From the NCBI RefSeq assembly GCF_014197795.1, contig NZ_JACIGI010000001.1:48120-112119 (forward strand): a stretch of 64,000 nt of DNA. The letters run 5' to 3'. Positions 26,204-36,022 of this stretch are shown here, piece by piece (within the stretch, counting starts at the first letter, position 1; the number at the start of each line of letters is the position of its first letter). Under the pieces are notes generated by a model. The model saw only the letters and a program-made list of their open reading frames with translations, ran no database searches and had not been told where the DNA came from. This stretch comes from Roseospira goensis. Its GTDB lineage: Bacteria; Pseudomonadota; Alphaproteobacteria; Rhodospirillales; Rhodospirillaceae. The translations under genes were made by a program, and so were the position numbers.

Positions 26204-26221
26204 ATGCCTTACCAGACGGCC

Positions 26222-26563
26222 TTACGTACCAGACGGCCTTACGGCCTTACCGGCGGGTCTCGCGCCCGGCCCGGGCCGGGGGCGGCCGGCGCGCCAGCGT
26301 AGCGCCACGTCGACGCCGTGGCCGACCAGGGCCGCCACCAGCCACCCCCCGATCACCGGCCAGGCGGCGCCGCGCAGCGCCGCGCCCAGGGCCAGGACCA
26401 GCGCGGCGCCGGTGGCCAGGTTGACGAGGAGGCCCCAGGGCAGACCGGGCCGGCCGGCGCGGCGATGCAGCCACGCCAGCCCGAGGGCTTCGAGCGCGAT
26501 CAGGGCCACCAGCAGGTCGGCGACCCGGCCGGAGGTGTACAGATCGGCCAGCAGGTCCGTCAT
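26222..26563 (-). CDS. small hypothetical membrane protein (113 aa)
   Basis: Three to four hydrophobic segments (VADLLVALIALEALGLAWL, GLLVNLATGAALVLALGA, WPVIGGWLVAALVGHGVDV) with a short basic tail. I do not recognise the family. It follows tspO by 13 bp on the same strand and so is probably the last gene of the bchG-pucC-bchP-tspO unit. Its stop lies within a short direct repeat. Function unknown; a role next to TspO in the membrane is only a guess from position. Confidence 0.65.
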   Translation of the reverse strand: MTDLLADLYTSGRVADLLVALIALEALGLAWLHRRAGRPGLPWGLLVNLATGAALVLALGAALRGAAWPVIGGWLVAALVGHGVDVALRWRAGRPRPGPGARPAGKAVRPSGT

Positions 26564-26576
26564 CGGTCGCGCCGGC

Positions 26577-27107
26577 TCAGGCCGGGCTCGCGACGCCGGG
26601 GAAGGGCGCGTTCATCCACACCACGGCCGCATTCAGGGTCAGCGCGAAGGTCACCCAGGCGATGTAGGGCAGCAGCAGCCACGCCGCCAGGCGGTCGCAC
26701 CGACGCGTGACCACGATCAGCCACGCCACCGAGGCCCACAGGACCACGTTCTCGATCAGCGACCAGTCCGGCCGCTGCAACACGAAGAACAGGTAGCTCC
26801 ACCCGATGTTGATGGCGGCGCTGATCAGGTGCACGGTCAGCAGCCAGCCCTTGGCCGCGCGCGTCGGTCCGCGCTGCCAGGCCAGCACGCCCGAGGCCGC
26901 CGTGAACAGGTAGATCACGCTCCAGCCGATGGGAAAGGCCCAGTCGGGCGGCTTGAAGGCCGGCTGGTCGAGCGACTGATACCACGGTCCCAGGACCGTG
27001 AACTGATCACCCACCCCGCCGACGACGGCGACGATCAGGGCGGCGACGGCGATAGGTTTCCAGAGCGGCCCCGGGCGGGGCCGGACGTCTTCGGCGGTAT
27101 CCGTCAT
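26577..27107 (-). CDS. tspO: TspO/CrtK tryptophan-rich sensory protein
   Basis: 176-residue outer-membrane-associated protein of the TspO/MBR family, which binds tetrapyrroles and in Rhodobacter tunes photosynthesis gene expression to oxygen. Five hydrophobic segments are visible; family motifs include WYQSLDQPAFKPPDWAFPIGW, here best seen as PAFKPPDWAFPIGWSVIY, and NIGWSYLFFVLQRP. The protein starts with a short hydrophilic leader. The ATG overlaps the bchP stop (ATGA), so tspO is coupled to bacteriochlorophyll synthesis. In Rhodobacter tspO lies in the crt region; here it is tied to bchP. Confidence 0.92.
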   Translation of the reverse strand: MTDTAEDVRPRPGPLWKPIAVAALIVAVVGGVGDQFTVLGPWYQSLDQPAFKPPDWAFPIGWSVIYLFTAASGVLAWQRGPTRAAKGWLLTVHLISAAINIGWSYLFFVLQRPDWSLIENVVLWASVAWLIVVTRRCDRLAAWLLLPYIAWVTFALTLNAAVVWMNAPFPGVASPA

Positions 27108-28309
27108 GTTGCCTTCACCAGTCCGAGCAGATGCGCCATGTCCTTGAGGAAGATGCGCACGTGCGCCAGCGGGCTCGACCGGACCAGAGCCTTGTTCATG
27201 TACGCCTCCCACGTCAGCCGCTGGACGTCGGGGTCCTCGCACATGGAGACGAAGCGCTCGCGGCGCTTGTCGTTCTTGTACCAGAAGTCCTGCAGCAGGC
27301 CGAGGATCCAGAACACCCGGCCGTGCTCCTTCATGAACCGCTTGCGGGCGTCGGCCAGATGCGCGGCCTTGCCGGTGCGCAGCATGGCGTCGACCGCCTC
27401 GCCGGCCAGCCGGCCGCCGCACATGGCGTAGTAGATGCCTTCGCCGGAGGCCGGGGCGACCACCCCGGCGGCGTCGCCGGCCAGCACGATGTCCTTGCCG
27501 TTGTCCCACTTCTTCAGGGGTTTGAGCGGGATCGGGGCGCCCTCGTAGCGCAGCGTCTCGGCCTGGGCCAGGCCGCAGCGGCGGCGCAGCTCGGCGGTGG
27601 CGGCGCGCAGGTCGACGCCCTTCTTCTCGGTGCCCATGCCGATGCTGACGGTGTCGCCGTGCGGGAACACCCAGCCGTAGAAGTCGGGCGAGATGGTGCC
27701 GTCATACCAGACGTCGCAGCGTTCGGGGTCGTAACCGGGCACGGTGCCGGGCTCGGGGGCGCGCACGATCTCGTGGTAGGCCAGCACGACCGGGCGGTCC
27801 TCGCCGCCGGGCACCTGGGTCTTGGCGACGATGGAGCGGGCGCCGTCGGCGCCGATGATGGCGCGGGCGCGCAGGCGCACCGGCTCGGCGTCGTTGGCCG
27901 CGCCCTGGGGCTTGTAGACCACGACCGCGGTGCCGTCGGGGTCGCGCTCGATGCGCTGCACGGTGCCGATGCGGCGCTCGGCGCCGGCCTCGGCGGCGCG
28001 CTCGCGCAGCCAGGGGTCGAACGACTTGCGGTCGACCATGCCCACGTAGCCGCTCAGGATCGGCATGTCGACCATGCGGGCGGTCGGCGAGACGATGCGC
28101 GCGCCGCGCACCTTGCAGACCAGCCGGGACTCCGGGATGGCGAAGTCCCGCATGGCGCGCGGCGGGATGGCGCCGCCGCAGGGCTTGATGCGGTTCTCGC
28201 GGTCGAGCAGCACCACCGAGCGACCCTTGCGGGCCAGGTCCGTCGCCGCGGTGGCCCCGGCGGGCCCGCCGCCGACGACGACCACATCCACCGTGTCCAT
28301 GGGTTCCAC
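27104..28309 (-). CDS. bchP: geranylgeranyl reductase BchP
   Basis: Flavin-dependent reductase that turns the geranylgeranyl tail of bacteriochlorophyll into phytyl by three reductions. About 401 residues with an N-terminal dinucleotide-binding motif VVVGGGPAGATAA, IKPCGGAIPPRAM shortly after, GADGARSIVAK near the middle and LAGDAAGVVAPASGEGIYYA, all characteristic of BchP/ChlP. Several starts are possible: TTG 28312, GTG 28309 and ATG 28300; GTG 28309 has GGGGGAGA at the best distance and is used here. Overlaps tspO downstream; lies 109 bp behind the PucC-family gene in the same direction. Confidence 0.93.
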   Translation of the reverse strand: MEPMDTVDVVVVGGGPAGATAATDLARKGRSVVLLDRENRIKPCGGAIPPRAMRDFAIPESRLVCKVRGARIVSPTARMVDMPILSGYVGMVDRKSFDPWLRERAAEAGAERRIGTVQRIERDPDGTAVVVYKPQGAANDAEPVRLRARAIIGADGARSIVAKTQVPGGEDRPVVLAYHEIVRAPEPGTVPGYDPERCDVWYDGTISPDFYGWVFPHGDTVSIGMGTEKKGVDLRAATAELRRRCGLAQAETLRYEGAPIPLKPLKKWDNGKDIVLAGDAAGVVAPASGEGIYYAMCGGRLAGEAVDAMLRTGKAAHLADARKRFMKEHGRVFWILGLLQDFWYKNDKRRERFVSMCEDPDVQRLTWEAYMNKALVRSSPLAHVRIFLKDMAHLLGLVKAT

Positions 28310-28417
28310 CAAGACCGTCTCCCCCGTTCGTGTTGACCGGACAGGCGCGGGCCCCTCCCAGCGGCGGGCGGCCCGCTCCCACTTGCTCGACCGCGCGCCG
28401 ATGGCGTGCGGCCGGCT

Positions 28418-29866
28418 CTAACGCGTTCCCAACTGTTGCTCCGCCGTGGCCGCCAGCACGGGGGCGCCCCGCTCGGCGGGCGCGGTCTCGGGGTCGGCGG
28501 ATCCGCGCACCGCCGCCACGCCACCGATGCGCGCGGCCAGGCCGGCGGCGACCAGGAACAGCACGGCCTCGACGGCGAACACCAGGCCATAGGCGTCGGC
28601 CTTGGCGTCCAGGACCAGATGCGAGGCGTCCGCCGCCAGGGTGCCGAAAAAGCCGCCCGCGGCGAAGGCGACGGCCTGGGCCGCGCCCCACACGCCCATG
28701 CGGATGCCCTCGCGGTTCCGGGTGCCGGCACCGGCCAGGCCCATCATCGAACTGATGGCGGCGACCGTGAAGGCGCCGGTGGCCACCCCCATCAGGATGA
28801 CGTTCAGGCGCAGCGGCCAGACCTCGATGAACTGGCCCGACAGCGCCAGCCCGGCCAGGGTGAACGCGGAGGCGATGCAGCCGGCGACGGTCCACAGCTT
28901 GAGCGCGGCCGGGCGGCCGCCGCCGATGCGGCTGGCCAGGATGCCGACCACCAGCATGCCGACCAGGGCGCCGCTGTGCTGCTGGCTGGTCAGGCTGGTG
29001 GACTCGCCCACCGTGAACCCGAAGGCGGCGCCGGCGAACGGCTCCAGGATCAGGTCCTGCATGTTGTAGGCGAACATGGACACGAACACAAAGATGGCGA
29101 AGCGTCGCGCTTCGTCCTCGCGCCAGACCGCGACCAGGGTGTCGAGGAAGCGCGGCTTCGGGCCCGGATCGCCGCCGCCGGCCGAGGCGCCCGCGACGGC
29201 GGCCTGGGGGGCCGCGCCGGGCCGGCGCTCGACGCCGTACAGGGCCAGCACGGTCACCAGGAAGGCCACCGCGCACACACCGCCGGTCACCAGGATGAGG
29301 CGCTCTGGGTCGTACGCGCCGGCGGCCGCATCGGCAGCCCCGGCGGCGGGCGCGGTGTCGAGCAGGGCGCCGGCGACCGCCGAGGTGATGATGAAGCCGA
29401 CGAACATCATCAGCCACACGATGGTCGCAGCCGGGGCGCGCCGGGCGGGGGCGACCTGCTTGGCCAGCAGCGCCAGCAGGTTGGTGCCGGCGGCGCCGAC
29501 GCCGATGCCGATGACGACATAGGAGAGCACGGCCCCGGTCAGGCCGGCGGAGACGCTGGTGCTCATCCACGCCGTGGACACGCCGGCGCCGAACACGCCG
29601 AGCGCCAGCAGCGCCATGCCGCCGACGATCCAGGGGGTGCGCCGCCCGCCCACGTCGGAGCCGTGGCCCCAGCGCGGCCGCAGGAACTGCAACACCTCGC
29701 GCAGCATGACCAGGGCGCCGGGCACCATGGCGGCCAGCGCCAGTTCCACCACCATCACCCGGTTGAAGGTCGAGGTGGTCAGGATGACCATGGCGCCCAG
29801 CGACGCCTGCACCAGACCCAGGCGGACAATCGACAGCCAGCCCAGGTGCGACTCCGTCCTCGTCAT
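28418..29866 (-). CDS. PucC-family membrane protein between bchG and bchP
   Basis: 482-residue major-facilitator-like membrane protein of the PucC/LhaA/Bch2 family, with about twelve hydrophobic segments. LVQASLGAMVILTTSTFNRVM and PGALVMLREVLQFLRPRWGHGSD near the N-terminus and FAYNMQDLILEPFAG in the second half match the family; genes of this type lie between bchG and bchP in many purple bacteria. Relatives deliver or place bacteriochlorophyll during light-harvesting complex assembly. The ATG overlaps the bchG stop (ATGA) and has AGGAG at five bases. The plus-strand paralogue at 43.1 kb is the LhaA type. Confidence 0.9.
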   Translation of the reverse strand: MTRTESHLGWLSIVRLGLVQASLGAMVILTTSTFNRVMVVELALAAMVPGALVMLREVLQFLRPRWGHGSDVGGRRTPWIVGGMALLALGVFGAGVSTAWMSTSVSAGLTGAVLSYVVIGIGVGAAGTNLLALLAKQVAPARRAPAATIVWLMMFVGFIITSAVAGALLDTAPAAGAADAAAGAYDPERLILVTGGVCAVAFLVTVLALYGVERRPGAAPQAAVAGASAGGGDPGPKPRFLDTLVAVWREDEARRFAIFVFVSMFAYNMQDLILEPFAGAAFGFTVGESTSLTSQQHSGALVGMLVVGILASRIGGGRPAALKLWTVAGCIASAFTLAGLALSGQFIEVWPLRLNVILMGVATGAFTVAAISSMMGLAGAGTRNREGIRMGVWGAAQAVAFAAGGFFGTLAADASHLVLDAKADAYGLVFAVEAVLFLVAAGLAARIGGVAAVRGSADPETAPAERGAPVLAATAEQQLGTR

Positions 29867-30765
29867 GGCGCTCCTGCCAGCAGTGCGTCCGCGCGCAAGG
29901 CGAAGGCACTGATCATCATGCCCGACACGTAGAAGGGGACGCCGAGGCCGCTGTACCAGCGCGCATGCCGCACCGGGTCGCGCAGGAAGCGGATCATGAG
30001 CAGGCCCTGCACCACCAGCAGGCCGACCACCGCGAGCGCGTACCAGGGATGGCCCCACAGCAGCAGCAGGGCGATAACCACGACCTGCGGCACCGCCATG
30101 ACCCAACAGGCCAGCCGGGCGGCGCCATCGGCGCCGAGTTGCACCGGCAGGGTGCGCACGCCCATCTGGGTGTCGCCCTCGATGGCCTTGAAGTCGTTCA
30201 GGGTCATGATGCCGTGGGCGCCGGCGCCGTACAGCAGCGCGAGGGCGATGATCGCCCCGTCCGGCAGGGCGGTGACCATGACGGCCGCGCCGGTGAACCA
30301 GGGCAGGCTCTCGTAGCACAGGCCGACCGCGCCGTTGCCCCACCATCCGTTGAGCTTGAGCCGGAACGGCGGCATGGAGTAGGCCCAGGCCAGCGCCAGC
30401 CCGAACACCGCGGCCCAGAACACCCAGATGCCCAGTGCCCAGGCCAGGGCCAGCGAGAGGCCGGTCATGATGAGGGCGATGTACAAGCCCCAGCGGCCGG
30501 GGATGCGGCCCGACGGGATCGGCCGGTCGGGCTCGTTGATGGCGTCCACGTGGCGGTCGAACCAGTCGTTGACCACCTGACTGGTGCCGCACACCAGCGG
30601 CCCGGCGAGCACGATGCCGCCCAGGATGACGAGCCAGTGGGACAGCACCGGCTGGCCCGACGAGACGATGCCGCAGGCGAACGCCCACATCGGGGCGAAC
30701 CAGGTGACGGGGTGCATCACCTCCAGGAGGGCGGCCGGCTGGAAGCCCGGAGATTTGGTCTGCAT
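29863..30765 (-). CDS. bchG: bacteriochlorophyll synthase BchG
   Basis: 300-residue membrane prenyltransferase of the UbiA family that esterifies bacteriochlorophyllide a with geranylgeranyl or phytyl diphosphate. The N-terminal LEVMHPVTWFAPMWAF and the Mg-diphosphate motif VNDWFDRHVDAINEPDRPIP near residues 69-88 are typical; the second motif appears as NDFKAIEGDTQMGVRTLPV. About nine hydrophobic helices. The ATG at 30765 fits known BchG N-termini; an in-frame ATG at 30822 would add 19 residues, but a promoter-like sequence and PpsR site lie there. No clear ribosome-binding site precedes 30765. Confidence 0.92.
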   Translation of the reverse strand: MQTKSPGFQPAALLEVMHPVTWFAPMWAFACGIVSSGQPVLSHWLVILGGIVLAGPLVCGTSQVVNDWFDRHVDAINEPDRPIPSGRIPGRWGLYIALIMTGLSLALAWALGIWVFWAAVFGLALAWAYSMPPFRLKLNGWWGNGAVGLCYESLPWFTGAAVMVTALPDGAIIALALLYGAGAHGIMTLNDFKAIEGDTQMGVRTLPVQLGADGAARLACWVMAVPQVVVIALLLLWGHPWYALAVVGLLVVQGLLMIRFLRDPVRHARWYSGLGVPFYVSGMMISAFALRADALLAGAP

Positions 30766-30771
30766 GGGCGG

Positions 30772-30800
30772 ACAGTAGGCGCGAGCGTCGGATGCGTCAA
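30772..30800 (-). promoter_or_regulatory. candidate bchG promoter
   Basis: On the minus strand TTGACG (30800-30795), 17-bp spacer, TACTGT (30777-30772). The -35 is good, the -10 moderate. The predicted transcription start falls on or next to the bchG ATG at 30765, which would make the message leaderless. The -35 box is part of the PpsR palindrome. Confidence 0.4.
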
Positions 30801-30812
30801 TTGGAACTGACA
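30795..30812 (-). promoter_or_regulatory. PpsR/CrtJ-type operator upstream of bchG
   Basis: Minus strand TGTCAGTTCCAATTGACG, i.e. TGTC-N10-GACG, one base from the TGTC-N10-GACA form of the PpsR/CrtJ consensus (TGT-N12-ACA). It covers the -35 box, the right place for repression, and matches the bchF site at 33730 in 15 of 18 bases. The ppsR gene is next to it. Confidence 0.65.
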
Positions 30813-30884
30813 CATCCGCCATAGGGGTATCGGCGGCCGGTCGGCCAGAGGGTCGGCCAGAGGGCCTGACGGGGTGGCCGGCGG

Positions 30885-32312
30885 TCATGACGTGCCGGCC
30901 GAGGACAGGTCGCCGAGGTTGTAGCGGCGCAGCTTGACGTAGAGGCTCTGGCGGCTCAGGCCGAGCATCTCGGCGGCCGAGGCGCGGTTGTCCCCGGTCA
31001 GTTCCAGGGCGGCCTGAATGCACAGCTTCTCGATCATGTCGTTGGTCTCGCGGATGATCTCCTTGAGCGAGACGCGGCCCACCAGTTCGGTGAGCTGCTC
31101 CACCGAACGCGGCGCGGTGACCGCGGTCACGCCCGAGCCCTCGCCCTCGTCGCGTTCGCCGACGGCGCGCAGGATGAAGCCCAGGCAGGGCCGATCGGCA
31201 TGCGGCACGGCGACCGCGGAGATCTCGACCGTCGTGCTGCCGCCGACGTCGCCGTGGATGACGGTGGTGAACTGGCGCACCGTCTCCAACTCGCGCAGGT
31301 TGGCGATCAGCGGCGTCATGTCGACGCCGGGCCGGCCGATGAACCGGCCCAGCGGGCGGCCGCGCACCTGGGCCTCGGTGGCCACCTGCACGAAGTCCAG
31401 GAAGGCGGTGTTGGCGGACAGGATGGTGCCGTCCATGTCGGTGACGACGACGCCGTCGGGGACGTTGTCCACCACCTCCAGCAGGCGGGCGCGGGTATGC
31501 GTCACCAGGGTGCCGTCGGCGTCGGCGCCGTGCGGCGACAGCCGCACCAGGAACTGGACGTTGCGTTCGAACCGGAACAGGGCGGCGGAGACCATCACCT
31601 CGCGCCGGGCCGGTCCCAGCCGGGCGGTGACGTCCTCGGCGCGGCCGATGGCGCGCACGCTGGCGAGCTGGGTCTCCAGCGCGTCGGCGTCCTCGGTTTC
31701 GAGGCCGTGGGGGAAGACGCGGCCGACCAGGGACTTGCCGGCGTCGCCGAACAGGGCGGTGGCGGCCGGGTTGGCCTCGACGATCTTGCGCGAGGCCGAG
31801 TCGATGAACAGCACCGCCTCGGACGACAGCTTGAACAGCAGGCGGTAGCGGGTCTCCAGGTGGCGCAGCCGGGCGTAGTCGCGCTCCACCGTCTGCTGCG
31901 CCAGCAGCAGGCGTTGCTGCATGCTGGCGACCGAGCGCAGGTCCCGGCCGACCGCCACCACGCGGCCGCCGGCGCCGACCTTGACGGCGGCGTACAGCAC
32001 CGGGATGTCGGCCGCGCCCTCGGGGCCGGGGTAGCTGACCTGGCGCCATCCGGTGGGGATGTCGGCCAGGGCGTCGTGCATCAGGGCCTGGATCTTGGGC
32101 CGGCTGTCGTCGGTGACGGTCTCCGCCCAGGGGCGACCGAGCCACGCGCCCGCGCCGCCCAGGCCCAGGTCGGCCTTGGCCACGGCCACGTCGCGCACCA
32201 CGCCATGCGCATCCAGGACCAACGCGATATCGGCCGCCGCGCAGATGACGCGGGCGGCCTGGTCGGCGTCGAGGTCCCCCAAGGAGGTTCTGGGTGCGCT
32301 GAACTGCTGCAC
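30885..32312 (-). CDS. ppsR: transcriptional repressor PpsR (CrtJ)
   Basis: 475-residue aerobic repressor of photosynthesis genes. An N-terminal Q-linker/PAS-like region is followed by two clearer PAS domains (about residues 155-270 and 275-385) and a C-terminal FIS-type helix-turn-helix, ELTGDNRASAAEMLGLSRQS to SLYVKLRRYNL. Cys431 lies in the helix-turn-helix region at the place of the redox cysteine Cys424 of Rhodobacter sphaeroides; no Cys is found near position 251, where the partner cysteine sits in that protein. The other cysteines are Cys24 and Cys376. GTG at 32312 has GAGGGGAG upstream. Follows aerR by 43 bp in the same direction. Confidence 0.93.
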   Translation of the reverse strand: MQQFSAPRTSLGDLDADQAARVICAAADIALVLDAHGVVRDVAVAKADLGLGGAGAWLGRPWAETVTDDSRPKIQALMHDALADIPTGWRQVSYPGPEGAADIPVLYAAVKVGAGGRVVAVGRDLRSVASMQQRLLLAQQTVERDYARLRHLETRYRLLFKLSSEAVLFIDSASRKIVEANPAATALFGDAGKSLVGRVFPHGLETEDADALETQLASVRAIGRAEDVTARLGPARREVMVSAALFRFERNVQFLVRLSPHGADADGTLVTHTRARLLEVVDNVPDGVVVTDMDGTILSANTAFLDFVQVATEAQVRGRPLGRFIGRPGVDMTPLIANLRELETVRQFTTVIHGDVGGSTTVEISAVAVPHADRPCLGFILRAVGERDEGEGSGVTAVTAPRSVEQLTELVGRVSLKEIIRETNDMIEKLCIQAALELTGDNRASAAEMLGLSRQSLYVKLRRYNLGDLSSAGTS

Positions 32313-32355
32313 AACTCCCCTCGCCCTAGCGGGCCCTCGACCAGGACCCGCCCGC

Positions 32356-33501
32356 TCAGTTGGGCTCCACCGGTCGGCCGAGCAGGCACTCCGCCCGCGC
32401 GACCGCCTCCGGAGCGGTTTCGGCCAATGCGTCGGCGCCGAGCGCCGCGCCATCCGACGCGGGCGCCGCACAGGGCGGCCCCGCGACCAGAATCCGGGCT
32501 TCCGGGTGGGCCGAGGCGCGGCGCAGGGCGTCGATGCCCGTGGCCACACCGGGCAGGCGGCAAGGACCGCCGACCCACAGCCCGATGAGGGGGAAGGGAT
32601 CGTCGCGCACCTGCGCGACGAGATCCTCGAACGACTCGACCACCAGCGCGTCGGTGACGTGCCACCCGGCGCGCTGGAACAGGGCGGACAGCATGGACAC
32701 CCCGAAGGTGTGCTGCTCGCCCGGCACCGCCGACACCAACACGCGATGGTTCAGGTCGCACAGCGCGCGCTCCGGTGCCACCTCGTGGTCGAGGTCGTGC
32801 AACAGGCGCTGCAGGCGGCCCAGCCCCACCGTCAGGTCGGTGAAGTCGCAGGCGTCCCCACTCCAATAGGCCTCCAACAAGCGCGCGGTCGGACCCAGCA
32901 CGGAGGCGCATAACCCCTCGAACGTGGCCCCGCGCGCCCGCCGGTCGTCCAGCAAGGCGACGGCCCGGTCCATGTCGTTGCTGAGGATGAGATGGGCGAA
33001 GGTCTCGACGTCGGCATCGGGCCGCGCGGCCTCGAAGGCCGTCATCCCGTCCCCCGGTCTGTTCACCGGTCCGCCCCCTGGCCCGCCGGCATTCCCACCC
33101 AGCGCCCCGGAGCGGCCGTCCAGGTCGCATCGCGGGTCGCGCTGGCCATGCGGCCGGCCGGCGGCGACGACACCGCCCGCGGCGACCGCAGCCCGTCGGT
33201 GGGCCAGGACCAGCCGCGGGATCACGTCCCCCTCGATCACGCTCGCCAAGGCTTTGCCCTCCCGAGCTATCGGCGCCCGCCGCTGCCGTTGCAGATCGGC
33301 TTCGCCCGTTTCGGGCTCCCCCGTCTGCCGCGGTCCCCATCCGCGGTGGGCCTCCTGCATCGCAGCGGAGACGGTCGAGTCGGGCTGCCTGATCCCCCAG
33401 GTACCATCGGTGCGAGACCGCACCCTCGGCCATCCCGTCCCGGGTGTTTCCGACGGCTGCCAGACACCCGGGTCCACATCAACGCGCCTTGAACCAGCCA
33501 T
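32356..33501 (-). CDS. ppaA: AerR/PpaA-type cobalamin-binding antirepressor
   Basis: 381-residue regulator of the AerR/PpaA family, which in relatives binds hydroxocobalamin (and in some cases heme) and counteracts PpsR/CrtJ. The cobalamin-binding fold begins after about residue 155; the diagnostic motif VPGEQHTFG places the axial ligand His at 264, and GVSMLSALFQRAGW, LIGLWVGGPCRLP complete the domain. The first 150 residues are low-complexity and unconserved in style, but the ATG at 33501 has an excellent GGGAGGGG site, so the long form is plausible. Pairing with ppsR 43 bp downstream is the standard arrangement. Confidence 0.9.
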   Translation of the reverse strand: MAGSRRVDVDPGVWQPSETPGTGWPRVRSRTDGTWGIRQPDSTVSAAMQEAHRGWGPRQTGEPETGEADLQRQRRAPIAREGKALASVIEGDVIPRLVLAHRRAAVAAGGVVAAGRPHGQRDPRCDLDGRSGALGGNAGGPGGGPVNRPGDGMTAFEAARPDADVETFAHLILSNDMDRAVALLDDRRARGATFEGLCASVLGPTARLLEAYWSGDACDFTDLTVGLGRLQRLLHDLDHEVAPERALCDLNHRVLVSAVPGEQHTFGVSMLSALFQRAGWHVTDALVVESFEDLVAQVRDDPFPLIGLWVGGPCRLPGVATGIDALRRASAHPEARILVAGPPCAAPASDGAALGADALAETAPEAVARAECLLGRPVEPN

Positions 33502-33729
33502 GGCGCAGCCCCTCCCTCGATGATACCCTTACGCCGCATCCGGTTATTGGGCGGGCGATGACGACCCCGTGCACGTGCGCGACGCGCTTGTCAATCGGTG
33601 TCGTTCCCCTTTGTCTGGACGTTGGATCGGCCTTCGAACCGGACGCCGGGTAGTTCATCAAGAAACGGGTCTGGACGCAACCGGATCGGACCCCGGAAGC
33701 CCGTCTACCTCATCGCAGGCCGCCGCCTT

Positions 33730-33747
33730 TGTCAATAGCAATTGACG
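33730..33747 (+). promoter_or_regulatory. PpsR/CrtJ-type operator 1 of bchF
   Basis: TGTCAATAGCAATTGACG, TGTC-N10-GACG, just upstream of the -35 box. Near-identical to the bchG site (15 of 18 bases). Confidence 0.7.
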
Positions 33748-33763
33748 TCTTGTTTGGTTGACA
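33746..33763 (+). promoter_or_regulatory. PpsR/CrtJ-type operator 2 of bchF
   Basis: CGTCTTGTTTGGTTGACA, CGTC-N10-GACA, again one base from TGTC-N10-GACA. It abuts operator 1 with a two-base overlap and its right half is the -35 box TTGACA, so a bound PpsR tetramer would block RNA polymerase. Confidence 0.6.
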
Positions 33764-33786
33764 CGTTCCCCCCATCCCCATAGAGT
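33758..33786 (+). promoter_or_regulatory. bchF operon promoter (sigma-70 type)
   Basis: Perfect -35 TTGACA at 33758-33763, 17-bp spacer, -10 TAGAGT at 33781-33786; predicted start near 33793. Drives the long plus-strand transcript bchFNBHLM-lhaA-puhABCE. Overlaps PpsR operator 2. Confidence 0.7.
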
Positions 33787-33973
33787 CAGCGAGGATGGAG
33801 AGGACAGGCGGGGATGGTCGGAACCGGTGGGAGGACTGGGCACGGCCGCGCAGGGTCAGCGTTTCGGACCCCACCCCCCTCGCAACACGTCTGACGGCGC
33901 CCGTCGCCGGCCGCGGCCCATCGTTCGACCGCCGGTCTGCGCGCGTGGCACTCACAGGAGGGTTGGCAGACCG

Positions 33974-36018
<2,045 letters not shown>

Positions 36019-36022
36019 CGCC

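Larger units (their letters stand above)
33502..33973. other. 0.47-kb divergent control region between ppaA and bchF
   Basis: Non-coding region separating the aerR-ppsR unit from the bchF operon. It contains the bchF promoter and two PpsR palindromes (33730-33763), plus an AT-richer stretch. A further half-site-like TGTCAATCGGTGTCG lies at 33590. The leader of the bchF mRNA would be about 180 bases. No clear promoter for ppaA was found on the minus strand. Confidence 0.6.
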
